Below are positions 1 through 7,891 of a stretch of DNA of 64,000 bases, one piece after another. The DNA lies in NCBI RefSeq assembly GCF_005080685.1, contig NZ_CP039371.1, forward strand, positions 4,526,001 to 4,590,000. The letters are read 5' to 3'. The DNA comes from Pseudomonas putida. GTDB lineage: Bacteria; Pseudomonadota; Gammaproteobacteria; Pseudomonadales; Pseudomonadaceae. Made by a program: the position numbers and the translations under genes. The notes under the pieces are model-generated. The model saw nothing but the letters and a program-made list of their open reading frames with translations. It was not told the origin of the DNA and ran no database searches. Within the stretch, counting starts at the first letter, position 1. Each line of letters starts with the position of its first letter.

Positions 1-2065
1 CCTGGTACCGAGCGACAGCGCACAGGCCGATGGCACGGTAAACCTCGCGCCCACCCAGATCCAGTTCCAACTGGCGCAGGCCAACGGCCAAAGCGTCGGC
101 TATCAGGCCAAGCCGGCCGCCAGCACGACCCGCCTGGGCCTCAGTGACCGGGAAACGCCCCAGGCGATTTCCAGCGTGACCCGCGAGCAGATCGACGACT
201 TCAAGCTCAACAGCGTCAAGGATGCCCTGCGCAACGCCCCCACCGTCACCGTCGAGCAATTCGAGACCGACCGCACCGCCTTCACCTCACGCGGCTTCGT
301 CATCGACAATTTCGAATACGACGGCATGGGCATGCCGTTTTCCTCCGGCGTGCTGCTGGGCGACCAGGACCTGGCCGAGTTCGAGCAGATCGACGTGCTG
401 CACGGTGCCAACGGCCTGATGAGCGGCGCCGGCAACCCATCGGCGACGGTCAACTTCGTGCGCAAGCGGCCCACCGAGACTTTCCAGGCGCGCATCGACA
501 CCAGCGTCGGCTCGTGGGACAACCGTCGCGTGGCCGTCGATGTCGGTGGCCCGTTGACCGACAACGGCAAGGTCCGCGGGCGCTTCATCTACGCCCACGA
601 CAAGGGCAACTCGTACCTCGACCAGTACAGCCACGAAATCAATGTCATGGCTGGCCTGCTGGCGTTCGACCTGTCCGATGCCGACACCCTGACCGTAGGA
701 TTTTCCGAGCAACGCAGCGACTCCAACGGCAGCACCTGGGGCGCGTTGCCCATGGCCGACTACGCCGGCAACCCGATTCACTACAGCAGCCGCAGTTCGA
801 GCATCGGCCAACCCTGGACCTACTGGAACATCCACACCCAACGGGCCTTCGCCGAACTGGCGCATGATTTTGGTGGCGGCTGGCAAGGCAAGCTGAGCGT
901 GACCGGGACCAACCAGCATCAGGACACCCAGATGCTCTATGCGATCCCGGCCACGGCGACGTCCGTCTATGCCTACATGAACCGCACCACCAGTACCGAG
1001 CACCAGTACACCGGTGAAGCGCAGTTGTCCGGCCCATTCTCGTTGTTCGGCCGCGAGCATGAACTGACCGTGGGCGCCAACTATGGCCGCAGCCGCCACG
1101 ACGAGCGCGGCCACTACTATGACGCCTCCGGCTACCAGATCGTCAGTTTGGAAGATGCGCTGGCCGGCAATGTGGTCAAACCGCCGTTCGACTACACCGA
1201 CGAGCTCAACACCCAGCACTTCACCGACCGCCAGAAGAGCCTGTACGCCGGCGCCCGCTTCAGCCTCACCGACGACCTGCACTGGATCGCCGGGGCGCGC
1301 ATGCTCAGCGCCGATGGCGAAGGCATGGGCTATGGCTCGGCACAGGACACCCGCGTGCACGGCAAGGTCACGCCCTACACCGGGCTGGTCTACGACCTGA
1401 CCGCGCAGTGGAGCCTGTACGCCAGCTGGACCGAAATCTTCAAGCCGCAGTACCTGCGCAGCACCGCCGGCGGCGTGATCGAGCCGCTGGAAGGCAAGAG
1501 CACCGAGGTCGGCGTGAAGGGCAGCCTGCTCGAGGATCGCCTCACCGTCAGCGCGGCGCTGTTCAAGACCGAGCAGCAGAACGTGGCGGTCACCACGGGC
1601 GAAATCATCGGTGGCCAGTACGCCTATCGCGGCGAGGACAACAAAAGCCACGGCGTGGAGCTGGAAGCCTCCGGCGAAGCCATGCCCGGCCTGGACCTGG
1701 CCGCTGGCTACACCTATGTGCACATCGAGGATGGAGATGGCGATAAGACCCGCCGCTACGTGCCCAGCCACAGCGTGCGCGGCAGCGTGACTTATCGCCT
1801 GCCCAGTATGCCGCAGGCTCGGGTGGGTACCCGGGTGCAATGGCAGAGTGCGACCGAGGCCGATGGCAACCACCGGGTCCGCCAGGAAGCCTATGCGCTG
1901 GTCGATCTGATGGGCAGCTATGATTTCGACGCCAACTGGAGCGCGTCGCTGAACCTGAACAACGTGTTCGATCGCAAGTATCTGCTGTCGCTGTATCAGT
2001 CGGCGGGGTCTACCAACTATGGTGCGCCGCGTAACCTGACAGCTTCGGTGACTTGGAAGTACTGA
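1..2065 (+). CDS. TonB-dependent siderophore receptor, 5' end outside window
   Basis: Outer-membrane gated channel that imports a ferric siderophore using TonB/ExbBD energy. The frame is open from base 2, giving about 687 visible residues, so the signal peptide and any N-terminal signalling (STN) domain lie to the left. The visible start has the plug entry motif with RETPQAISSVT, followed by the conserved plug segments (GFVIDNFEYDG, DVLHGANGLMSGAGNPSATVN). A 22-strand-type barrel follows, and the protein ends in an aromatic residue (TWKY), as outer-membrane barrels usually do. The overall pattern is FpvA/FhuE-like, which suggests a hydroxamate or pyoverdine-type ligand; that is inference. Whether it belongs to a FecI/FecR-type surface-signalling system cannot be judged without the missing N-terminus. 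The stop codon lies in a tandem 14-bp repeat. Confidence 0.93.
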   Translation, partial: LVPSDSAQADGTVNLAPTQIQFQLAQANGQSVGYQAKPAASTTRLGLSDRETPQAISSVTREQIDDFKLNSVKDALRNAPTVTVEQFETDRTAFTSRGFVIDNFEYDGMGMPFSSGVLLGDQDLAEFEQIDVLHGANGLMSGAGNPSATVNFVRKRPTETFQARIDTSVGSWDNRRVAVDVGGPLTDNGKVRGRFIYAHDKGNSYLDQYSHEINVMAGLLAFDLSDADTLTVGFSEQRSDSNGSTWGALPMADYAGNPIHYSSRSSSIGQPWTYWNIHTQRAFAELAHDFGGGWQGKLSVTGTNQHQDTQMLYAIPATATSVYAYMNRTTSTEHQYTGEAQLSGPFSLFGREHELTVGANYGRSRHDERGHYYDASGYQIVSLEDALAGNVVKPPFDYTDELNTQHFTDRQKSLYAGARFSLTDDLHWIAGARMLSADGEGMGYGSAQDTRVHGKVTPYTGLVYDLTAQWSLYASWTEIFKPQYLRSTAGGVIEPLEGKSTEVGVKGSLLEDRLTVSAALFKTEQQNVAVTTGEIIGGQYAYRGEDNKSHGVELEASGEAMPGLDLAAGYTYVHIEDGDGDKTRRYVPSHSVRGSVTYRLPSMPQARVGTRVQWQSATEADGNHRVRQEAYALVDLMGSYDFDANWSASLNLNNVFDRKYLLSLYQSAGSTNYGAPRNLTASVTWKY

Positions 2066-2096
2066 TCGGGAAGTACTGATCGGGAAGTATTGATCG
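2055..2096. repeat. Three tandem copies of a 14-bp unit over the receptor stop codon
   Basis: The unit GGAAGTACTGATCG occurs at 2055-2068 and 2069-2082, and with one substitution at 2083-2096. The first copy encodes the last two residues and the TGA of the receptor. It ends directly next to a REP palindrome. Confidence 0.9.
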
Positions 2097-2098
2097 AT

Positions 2099-2148
2099 CT
2101 CATCGCCGGCAAGCCGGCTCGTGTAGGAGCCGGCTTGCCGGCGATGAG
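2099..2148. repeat. REP palindrome, perfect 22-bp arms
   Basis: Perfect inverted repeat with arms 2099-2120 and 2127-2148 and a 6-nt loop (GTGTAG). The core CGCCGGCAAGCCGG is the same as in the element at 42213-42281. It lies between the convergent receptor and AI-2E permease genes, the usual position of Pseudomonas REP elements, and could also act as a transcription stop. Confidence 0.9.
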
Positions 2149-2159
2149 GCCATCAAACA

Positions 2160-3212
2160 TCACAAATGAGGCTTGTGCTGCTCCGCGTTGCGGCTCCAGT
2201 CCAACAACAGGCTGTAGCCCACCGCCAGCAAGGTCGGCCCGATGAACAGGCCGATGAAGCCGAAGGCCAGCAAGCCACCGAACACACCGAGCAGGACGAT
2301 CACCAGCGGCAGGTTGCCGCCACGGCTGATCAGGTAGGGCTTGAGCACGTTGTCCACGCCGCTGATGACGAACGTGCCCCAGATGCCGAGAAACACCGCC
2401 ATGCCGTATTCGCCCTTCCACACCAGCCAACCGGTCGCCGGGATCCACGCCAGCGGCGGACCCATGGGGATCAGGCTGAGCATGAAGGTGACCAGCCCCA
2501 GCACGATCGCCCCCGGCACCCCCGCGATCAGGAAACCGATCAGCGCCAGCAGGCCCTGCGCCGCCGCAGTACCGATCACACCGTTGACCACCCGCTGCAC
2601 GGTCCCGGCCACCAGGTCGAGGTAGTAGTCGGCGCGTTCGCCCACCAGGCGATGCAGCAAACGCAGCACGAAGGCCGACAACCGAGGGCCATCGCGATAG
2701 AAGAAGAACACGAACACCAGGCTCAGGGTCAACTCCAGCACCCCACTGCCGATCTGTGCGCTGCGCGCCAGCAACCAGTTGCCGACCTGCCCCAGGTGCG
2801 GTTTGATCGAGGCGATCAAGGCCGCGCCCTGCTGGTCCAGAGACTCCCACCAGTGCACCAGCCGCTCGCCGATGAACGGCATGTTGGCCACCCAGGCCGG
2901 CGCATCGGGCAAGCCATCGACCTGGATATCGCGCACGAAGGCCGTGGCATCGCGGATATGGTCGGCCAGGTTGAAGCCGAGCCACACCAGCGGCAGCGCC
3001 ACGATCAGGATCCAGGCCGTGGTCAGCAGGCTGGCCGCCAACGTCTCGCGCCCACCCAGCACCCGGGTGAGCAAACGCATCAATGGCCAGCTGGCAAACG
3101 CCAGGATCGCCCCCCACAACAGCGCCGACATGAACGGCGCCATCACCCACAATGCCGCGCCCAACAGGGTCAGCAGAAGTATTTGAATCAGTAGCCGATC
3201 GTTATTGACCAT
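2160..3212 (-). CDS. AI-2E family transporter (YdiK/PerM-type permease)
   Basis: Inner-membrane protein of 350 residues with about seven or eight hydrophobic segments, a normal length for the AI-2E exporter/PerM family. The paired N-terminal helices (ILLLTLLGAALWVMAPFMS, ALLWGAILAFASWPL) and the C-terminal block with GSWLVWKG-like and GIWGTFVISGVDN segments are typical. The family includes TqsA (autoinducer-2 export) and many members of unknown substrate, so the name does not prove autoinducer transport. The C-terminal tail is short and charged. It is followed on the same strand, across a 12-bp gap, by nothing but the DUF4892 gene upstream, so the two may be cotranscribed. Confidence 0.85.
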   Translation of the reverse strand: MVNNDRLLIQILLLTLLGAALWVMAPFMSALLWGAILAFASWPLMRLLTRVLGGRETLAASLLTTAWILIVALPLVWLGFNLADHIRDATAFVRDIQVDGLPDAPAWVANMPFIGERLVHWWESLDQQGAALIASIKPHLGQVGNWLLARSAQIGSGVLELTLSLVFVFFFYRDGPRLSAFVLRLLHRLVGERADYYLDLVAGTVQRVVNGVIGTAAAQGLLALIGFLIAGVPGAIVLGLVTFMLSLIPMGPPLAWIPATGWLVWKGEYGMAVFLGIWGTFVISGVDNVLKPYLISRGGNLPLVIVLLGVFGGLLAFGFIGLFIGPTLLAVGYSLLLDWSRNAEQHKPHL

Positions 3213-3224
3213 GACGGTGCCCGC

Positions 3225-4019
3225 TCAACGAATCAACTCCAGGTGCAGGCCTTCGGTAGGGGCAGCGCCAACTTCGAGACGGCTGCTGCGAACCCCCGCT
3301 TTCACCAGCGCCTCGCGCCAGGCTTCGGCCTCGGCGCCGCTGAGGCTGGCACGCAGGGTGCTGTCGAGGTTGAGGCTGCGCCCGAGCAAGGTCACCCAGG
3401 CCGGCTGTGGCGCTTTCAGATCAGGGTAGTCGAGCTTGCCGGTATCGCGCATTTCCCGCAGCACCGTGGCTGCGGTCGGCAGGATTTCGCCCAGCGGACT
3501 GCCAGCGACGAACTCCTCGACATGCAGGTAGCCGCGTCGGGTACCCCGGGTCACGCTGTACAGTGCCACCAGGGTGTCGGCCTCCTCGGCCGAACGGCGC
3601 AGGAGGATGAACGCCTGCTGTTCGTCGCCGCCGTTGAGCCGCGCGTTGCCGAACACCTCGTTGGCCCACAGGCTGGCCTCGCCGCAATCGCGGCCCTGAC
3701 ACCAGAACAGCGGGTAACCGCCATCGCGTTGCAACGCTTCGCGGGCACTGGTGAAGGCTTCTCGGGCGGTACGCTCGATCGGCAACTGATAGGTGACCGA
3801 ACTGACCTGACCATGGCCTTCGATCTTGCTTTCCAGGCGCAGGCGGCCACTGATTCGGCGCAGCGGGCCAAGCGGGTAGAAGCGTTCCTGCTCCACCGCC
3901 GGACGCTGGTCGACCACCGTGGCATCATCCGGTACCGGCAGGCTGCCGGCCCAGGCCGAGGCGCCAATCAGCGCCAGGCAGCCGGCGAGAAACGTACGGA
4001 TACAAGCGGGTGCGCTCAT
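3225..4019 (-). CDS. DUF4892 domain-containing periplasmic/outer membrane-associated protein
   Basis: Protein of 264 residues with a clear signal peptide (cleavage near ASAWA-GS, residue 24). The body matches the DUF4892 family pattern as I know it: an N-terminal stretch on a sugar- or OmpA-like fold (YPLGPLRRISGRL), a CQGRDCGEASLWANEVF motif with two cysteines, and a C-terminal OmpA-like segment (WREALVKAGV) of the kind seen in proteins that bind envelope structures. The biochemical role is unknown. Its ATG overlaps the stop of a possible 20-codon upstream ORF by 4 bp (ATGA), and the AI-2E permease follows 12 bp downstream. Confidence 0.82.
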   Translation of the reverse strand: MSAPACIRTFLAGCLALIGASAWAGSLPVPDDATVVDQRPAVEQERFYPLGPLRRISGRLRLESKIEGHGQVSSVTYQLPIERTAREAFTSAREALQRDGGYPLFWCQGRDCGEASLWANEVFGNARLNGGDEQQAFILLRRSAEEADTLVALYSVTRGTRRGYLHVEEFVAGSPLGEILPTAATVLREMRDTGKLDYPDLKAPQPAWVTLLGRSLNLDSTLRASLSGAEAEAWREALVKAGVRSSRLEVGAAPTEGLHLELIR

Positions 4020-4078
4020 TGGCCACCCATGCGGCGATCAGCGCCGAGGTAGTACTCCAGGATGTCTGGCAATTGCAT
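4016..4078 (-). CDS. Possible 20-codon ORF coupled to the DUF4892 gene
   Basis: Reads MQLPDILEYYLGADRRMGGQ and stops. It has a good Shine-Dalgarno (AGGGAGA, 6 nt before the ATG), and its TGA overlaps the ATG of the DUF4892 gene in an ATGA arrangement. That suggests translational coupling. I do not recognise the peptide. It could be a real microprotein, a leader for coupling, or an accidental frame. Confidence 0.5.
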   Translation of the reverse strand: MQLPDILEYYLGADRRMGGQ

Positions 4079-4128
4079 GGTTGTCTCCCTGTTCAACCCG
4101 CCAAGCCTCGGTACTTGTCCGGTGCAAG

Positions 4129-4983
4129 TCAAGCAAAGCCAAAAAAGCGATTGAAACAGTCTGCGACAAGGGCCGCGCCGTGTTCATCGTTGAGATGCAG
4201 GTGGTGGCCGCCGGGAAGCGTCACCTGCTCAAAGGGTAGCTGCTCCAGCAGCTCAGTGTTGCGCGCGAGCATGCCATCGGCTGCCACCACTAGGCAGCTC
4301 GGGCATTGCACCCGGTGCACGAAGGCCATGGCCTGGGCCTGGCTGAGGCGCATCGGCGATGGCAGGGTCAGGCGGCTGTCGCTGCGCCAACTGTAGCCGC
4401 CGGGCACCGGCATCAGGCCCCGCTGGGCAAGCAGCTCGGCGGCTTCGCGGCTCACTGCGACCATGCCCTTCATGCGGGCTCGCACGCCATCTTCCAATGT
4501 GGCGTACACGGATTTGCGCTTTCCATCGAGGCGCAGTTGCGCCTGCAAGGCCAGCCCCAGGCGCTCGCCAGCATCGACCTCCGGGCCTGAGGGCGGCACC
4601 ACGCCATCGATCAGCGCCAGGTGGCTGACCCGCTCCGGCAAGGCGCCGGCCAGTTGCACCGAGATGATCGCGCCAAGCGAGTGGCCAAGCAGGGCAAAGC
4701 GCTGCCAGCCCAGTTGCTCGGCAACCCGCAGCACGTCGTGGGCGTAGTCGGCCAGGGCGTACCCCGCCCCTGCCGGACGGTGCGCCGAATAACCATGCCC
4801 GGCCAAATCGAGGGCGACTATGCGCAACCCTCGCAGGCGCGGCGCCAGGAGGGCGAAGCTGTTAGCGTTGTCCAGCCAGCCGTGCAGGGCGATCACGGGG
4901 AGCCCATCCGCAGGGCCGAACAGGTGGGCGGCCAGTTCGATGTGCCCGAGGGTCAGGCGGATTTCCTCTACGTGTGTGGACAT
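4129..4983 (-). CDS. Alpha/beta hydrolase
   Basis: Protein of 284 residues from the ATG at 4983, which has GGAG six bases upstream; an ATG at 4995 has no Shine-Dalgarno. It has the alpha/beta hydrolase fold with the oxyanion-hole motif ALHGWLDN, the nucleophile elbow GHSLG and a C-terminal histidine in PGGHHLHL. The likely activity is ester or thioester hydrolysis, with unknown substrate. It overlaps the end of the next upstream hydrolase gene by 16 bp, so the two are probably made together. The pair is not closely alike and looks like two separate subfamilies, not a recent duplication. Confidence 0.88.
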   Translation of the reverse strand: MSTHVEEIRLTLGHIELAAHLFGPADGLPVIALHGWLDNANSFALLAPRLRGLRIVALDLAGHGYSAHRPAGAGYALADYAHDVLRVAEQLGWQRFALLGHSLGAIISVQLAGALPERVSHLALIDGVVPPSGPEVDAGERLGLALQAQLRLDGKRKSVYATLEDGVRARMKGMVAVSREAAELLAQRGLMPVPGGYSWRSDSRLTLPSPMRLSQAQAMAFVHRVQCPSCLVVAADGMLARNTELLEQLPFEQVTLPGGHHLHLNDEHGAALVADCFNRFFGFA

Positions 4984-5768
4984 GCCTGGCTCCATCGATC
5001 GAACAGCCCCTTGATCAGGCTGGCGGTGTCCACGGGCCGCTCCAGGGGGAACATGTGGCCGCCTGGCACGCTGTGGTACTCACCCTGCGCCATGCCCCGA
5101 ATGGCGAACGCATGATGGCGGCGGATCACCCTGCTGCGCTCGCCGCGGACCATCGCCAAGGGCACCTGCAACTGATGCGCGGGTGCCGGGCTCAGGTGCG
5201 GGATACTGCGGTAGATGCTGATTTCGGTAGCGGCGTCGAAACGCAGGCGCAAGCCGTCATCCGACGTTTGCAGGCCATGCTCGAGGTAGGCCTCCAGGCA
5301 GTCGCGGTCGAAGTGGCGGAACAGGGTCTTGCCGCTGAAGTAGTCACGTGCGCTGTCGCGATCGGCGAAGGCCTCGCGTCGCCCTAGCGTGCGCCCTGCG
5401 GGGGTGATGCGGTCGATGAAGCCGAAACGCTTGGCGGCACGGATCAGCCACTGGTCGGCGCGGGTCAGCACCGGGGAGTCGAGCATCACCACGCCTCGAT
5501 AGTATTCAGGGCGACGAAGCGCGGCGTGCAGGTGCAGTACCCCACCCAGCGAATGACCAACCCCCCAGACCGGTGCGTCCTGCTGGCTCAAGTGGTGCAG
5601 CAGTTCATCGACAAGGTTCAGCCAATTGTCATCCACCGGAAAGCGCGGATCGTGGGCGTGCTGTGCCAGGTGGCGCACCTGATAGTCCGGTGCCAGTGCG
5701 GCGAACAGCTTGCCATAGGTGGCCGAGGGGAAGCCGTTGGCGTGAGCGAAGAAGATCTGCTGCGACAT
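4968..5768 (-). CDS. Alpha/beta hydrolase
   Basis: Protein of 266 residues starting at MSQQIFFAHANGF. The FAHANGFP motif takes the place of the usual oxyanion-hole HG, the nucleophile elbow is GHSLGG, and PGGHMFPLERP holds the catalytic histidine. A longer frame upstream exists but lacks family conservation. This is the type of hydrolase annotated simply as alpha/beta hydrolase in Pseudomonas next to SixA. The substrate is unknown. The following hydrolase gene starts before this one ends. Confidence 0.87.
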   Translation of the reverse strand: MSQQIFFAHANGFPSATYGKLFAALAPDYQVRHLAQHAHDPRFPVDDNWLNLVDELLHHLSQQDAPVWGVGHSLGGVLHLHAALRRPEYYRGVVMLDSPVLTRADQWLIRAAKRFGFIDRITPAGRTLGRREAFADRDSARDYFSGKTLFRHFDRDCLEAYLEHGLQTSDDGLRLRFDAATEISIYRSIPHLSPAPAHQLQVPLAMVRGERSRVIRRHHAFAIRGMAQGEYHSVPGGHMFPLERPVDTASLIKGLFDRWSQACPHT

Positions 5769-5880
5769 GGCGGCGGGTCCGCGACTGGAATGATGGCTCA
5801 TTGTCGGTAACCGCCGAGCTCCAGGCAACGTCCGGAAAGGTCATCGCCGAGGGCTATCAGGTCATCCTCCGGGCATCGCC

Positions 5881-6339
5881 TCACGGGGCATGGTACAGCG
5901 CGCGCAAGCTCATGAGGCCAGCCAACGGCCAATCTGCTTCGAGTTCGGCCAGGCTGGCCGTGCTCATCGGCGCCGGTTGCTGCAAGTGGCCATGCTCCAG
6001 CAATCCAACCAACGCACCTACCAGCGGCTGATGGCTGACCAGCAGCACATGCTCCAGCCCCAGGCGCTCGATTTCGCCGAGTACCTGTTGCGGATCGCTC
6101 TCCGGTGTCAACCAGGGCACGGTGCGTACTGGCTCGGCAAAACCGAGCGTGTCGTGCACCAGGGCCGCCGTTTGTTGCGCCCGCACGTAGGGGCTGGCGA
6201 TGATTGCCTGCAGGGGCTGCCCCAGCAAATGGGCGGCACTGTGCAGCACCTGCTCGCGACCATGGCCGGTCAGGCGCCGTTCGGCATCGGTATTGGCCCG
6301 CGGCTCTGCCTCGCCGTGGCGCAGCACCCAGAGCTTCAC
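5881..6339 (-). CDS. sixA: Phosphohistidine phosphatase SixA
   Basis: Protein of 152 residues in the histidine phosphatase (phosphoglycerate mutase-like) superfamily, the normal size for SixA. It has the catalytic LRHGEAE motif (His8), the GREQ segment, SPYVRAQQTA with the second phosphate-binding arginine, and the second catalytic histidine in VSHQPLVG. SixA removes phosphate from histidine on phosphotransfer proteins: ArcB in E. coli, and the nitrogen phosphotransferase system is also proposed. The target here is unknown. The ATG overlaps the stop of the DUF4389 gene by 4 bp (ATGA), so the two are translationally coupled. Confidence 0.93.
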   Translation of the reverse strand: MKLWVLRHGEAEPRANTDAERRLTGHGREQVLHSAAHLLGQPLQAIIASPYVRAQQTAALVHDTLGFAEPVRTVPWLTPESDPQQVLGEIERLGLEHVLLVSHQPLVGALVGLLEHGHLQQPAPMSTASLAELEADWPLAGLMSLRALYHAP

Positions 6340-6683
6340 AGCTTGGGCTCCTCGTCACGCACAGGGTGCGGCGCCGGGGCCACGGCATGCGGCGCTTCGC
6401 CTTCGGGCGCGCGCGGCGCCGGCCAGTCGGCGAACGGCCAGGGTTTCTGGTCGCTGTGGAAGCTGCCGAAGCGGCCGATCTGCGCCAGGTACTGGCTGAG
6501 GCTATCGCCGAAGTTCATCAAGCTCGCGCTGGGCGAGCCATACACCAGGCGGTAGATCAGTTGCACCAGCACCAGGCCGCCGAGCAGCAGCTCGGCCAAC
6601 TGCCATACCACCAGGAACACCAGCATCCACAGTACCCGCAGGATGATGGACTCGCGCTGGGCACGCTCCGGGGAATCGTTCAT
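6336..6683 (-). CDS. DUF4389 domain-containing membrane protein
   Basis: Small protein of 115 residues with one long or two closely packed membrane helices (ILRVLWMLVFLVVWQLAELL and LGGLVLVQLIYRLVYG). The motif with SLMNFGDSLSQYLAQIGRF is typical of DUF4389. A proline- and alanine-rich cytoplasmic tail follows. Function unknown. It lies between gpsA (36 bp upstream) and sixA (4-bp overlap), which suggests a gpsA-DUF4389-sixA operon. Confidence 0.85.
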   Translation of the reverse strand: MNDSPERAQRESIILRVLWMLVFLVVWQLAELLLGGLVLVQLIYRLVYGSPSASLMNFGDSLSQYLAQIGRFGSFHSDQKPWPFADWPAPRAPEGEAPHAVAPAPHPVRDEEPKL

Positions 6684-6719
6684 GTGTCGCTCCTTGCTGG
6701 GGTCAGGGCCGCTTGCGGC

Positions 6720-7745
6720 TCAGTTGAAACCGCTGATGGAAATGAAATCGACGTCGGTCTTGGGTTCGGCGCGCATCAAGTGTTCGATCACCTGCTCCAG
6801 GGTACGGCCCTCGAACAGGATGGCATGCAGGCCCGCCACCAGCGGCATGTACACCTGCACCTCCTGGGCCTTGGTCTTGAGCACCTTGAGGGTATTGACC
6901 CCTTCGGCCACCTCGCCCAGGCGGCTGACCGCCTCGTCCAGGCTAAGGCCCTGGCCCAGGGCGTGACCGACCTGGTAGTTGCGGCTCTTGGGCGAGGAGC
7001 AGGTGACGATCAGGTCGCCGACCCCGGCAAGGCCCAGGAAGGTCATGGGGTTGGCGCCAAGGCTGACGGCGAAGCGGGTCATTTCCGCCAGCGCACGGGT
7101 GATCAGCATGCTCTTGGTGTTCTCGCCCATGCCCAGCGCCACGGCCATGCCGGCGATGATCGCGTAGACGTTCTTCAGCGCCCCGCCCAGCTCCACGCCG
7201 AAGCGGTCGCTGCTGGCGTAGACGCGGAACGTGCGCCCGTGCAGCACGGCCTGCACCCGTTGGCACAGGTCTTCGTCTTCACTGGCGACCACCGTGGCGG
7301 TCAATGCATGCTCGGCGATCTCGCGGGCGAGGTTGGGCCCGGAAAGCACGCCGATGCGCGCCTGGGGCGCGATTTCTTCGAGGATCTGGCTCATCAGCTT
7401 GAAGCTGTGCGCCTCGATGCCCTTGGTCAGGCTGACCAGGCATTTGCCGCGCAGCAGTTCGGCATGGGGCGCCAGCACGCTGCGCAGGGCGCTCGAAGGC
7501 AGGGCGACGAAAATCAGATCGCTGGCCTGCAGCGTTGCCAGCAGGTCGTTGACCGGCTCGACCCCATCGTGCACCCGGATACCCTTGAGGTAGCGCGGGT
7601 TCTCGCGATTGACGCGCATCGCCTCGGCCTGCTCGGGATCGCGCATCCATTGGCGCACGGGCACGCCATTTTCGGCCAGCAGGTTCGCCACGGCGGTGCC
7701 GAAGCTGCCGCCTCCCAGAACCGCAACAGGTTGCTGTTCAGTCAT
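6720..7745 (-). CDS. gpsA: NAD(P)-dependent glycerol-3-phosphate dehydrogenase
   Basis: Makes sn-glycerol-3-phosphate from dihydroxyacetone phosphate for phospholipid synthesis; cytosolic. It has 341 residues, the standard length. The N-terminal dinucleotide-binding motif is [10 protein letters not shown] (residues 9-18), followed by LVSLTKGIE, the family signature [15 protein letters not shown], the catalytic-region lysine in [10 protein letters not shown] and [12 protein letters not shown]. Nothing is missing. It is divergent from the TonB receptor operon. Confidence 0.97.
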   Translation of the reverse strand: MTEQQPVAVLGGGSFGTAVANLLAENGVPVRQWMRDPEQAEAMRVNRENPRYLKGIRVHDGVEPVNDLLATLQASDLIFVALPSSALRSVLAPHAELLRGKCLVSLTKGIEAHSFKLMSQILEEIAPQARIGVLSGPNLAREIAEHALTATVVASEDEDLCQRVQAVLHGRTFRVYASSDRFGVELGGALKNVYAIIAGMAVALGMGENTKSMLITRALAEMTRFAVSLGANPMTFLGLAGVGDLIVTCSSPKSRNYQVGHALGQGLSLDEAVSRLGEVAEGVNTLKVLKTKAQEVQVYMPLVAGLHAILFEGRTLEQVIEHLMRAEPKTDVDFISISGFN

Positions 7746-7891
7746 ATCCAGTCCGTTAAAGCCAAAAATTAAGTGGCGACCGAGCCATTATACGGCTCGC
7801 CCGCCCTGCGCCAAGCCGACATCACCGATCACTGGCAAAAGCCGCACGGTCGGTTAACATGCCTGACTCATTATCGGAACAAGGCCGTACC

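Noticed and set aside
287..1873. A 528-codon minus-strand frame opposite the receptor gene
   Set aside because: It is the mirror of the receptor coding strand with no family signal.
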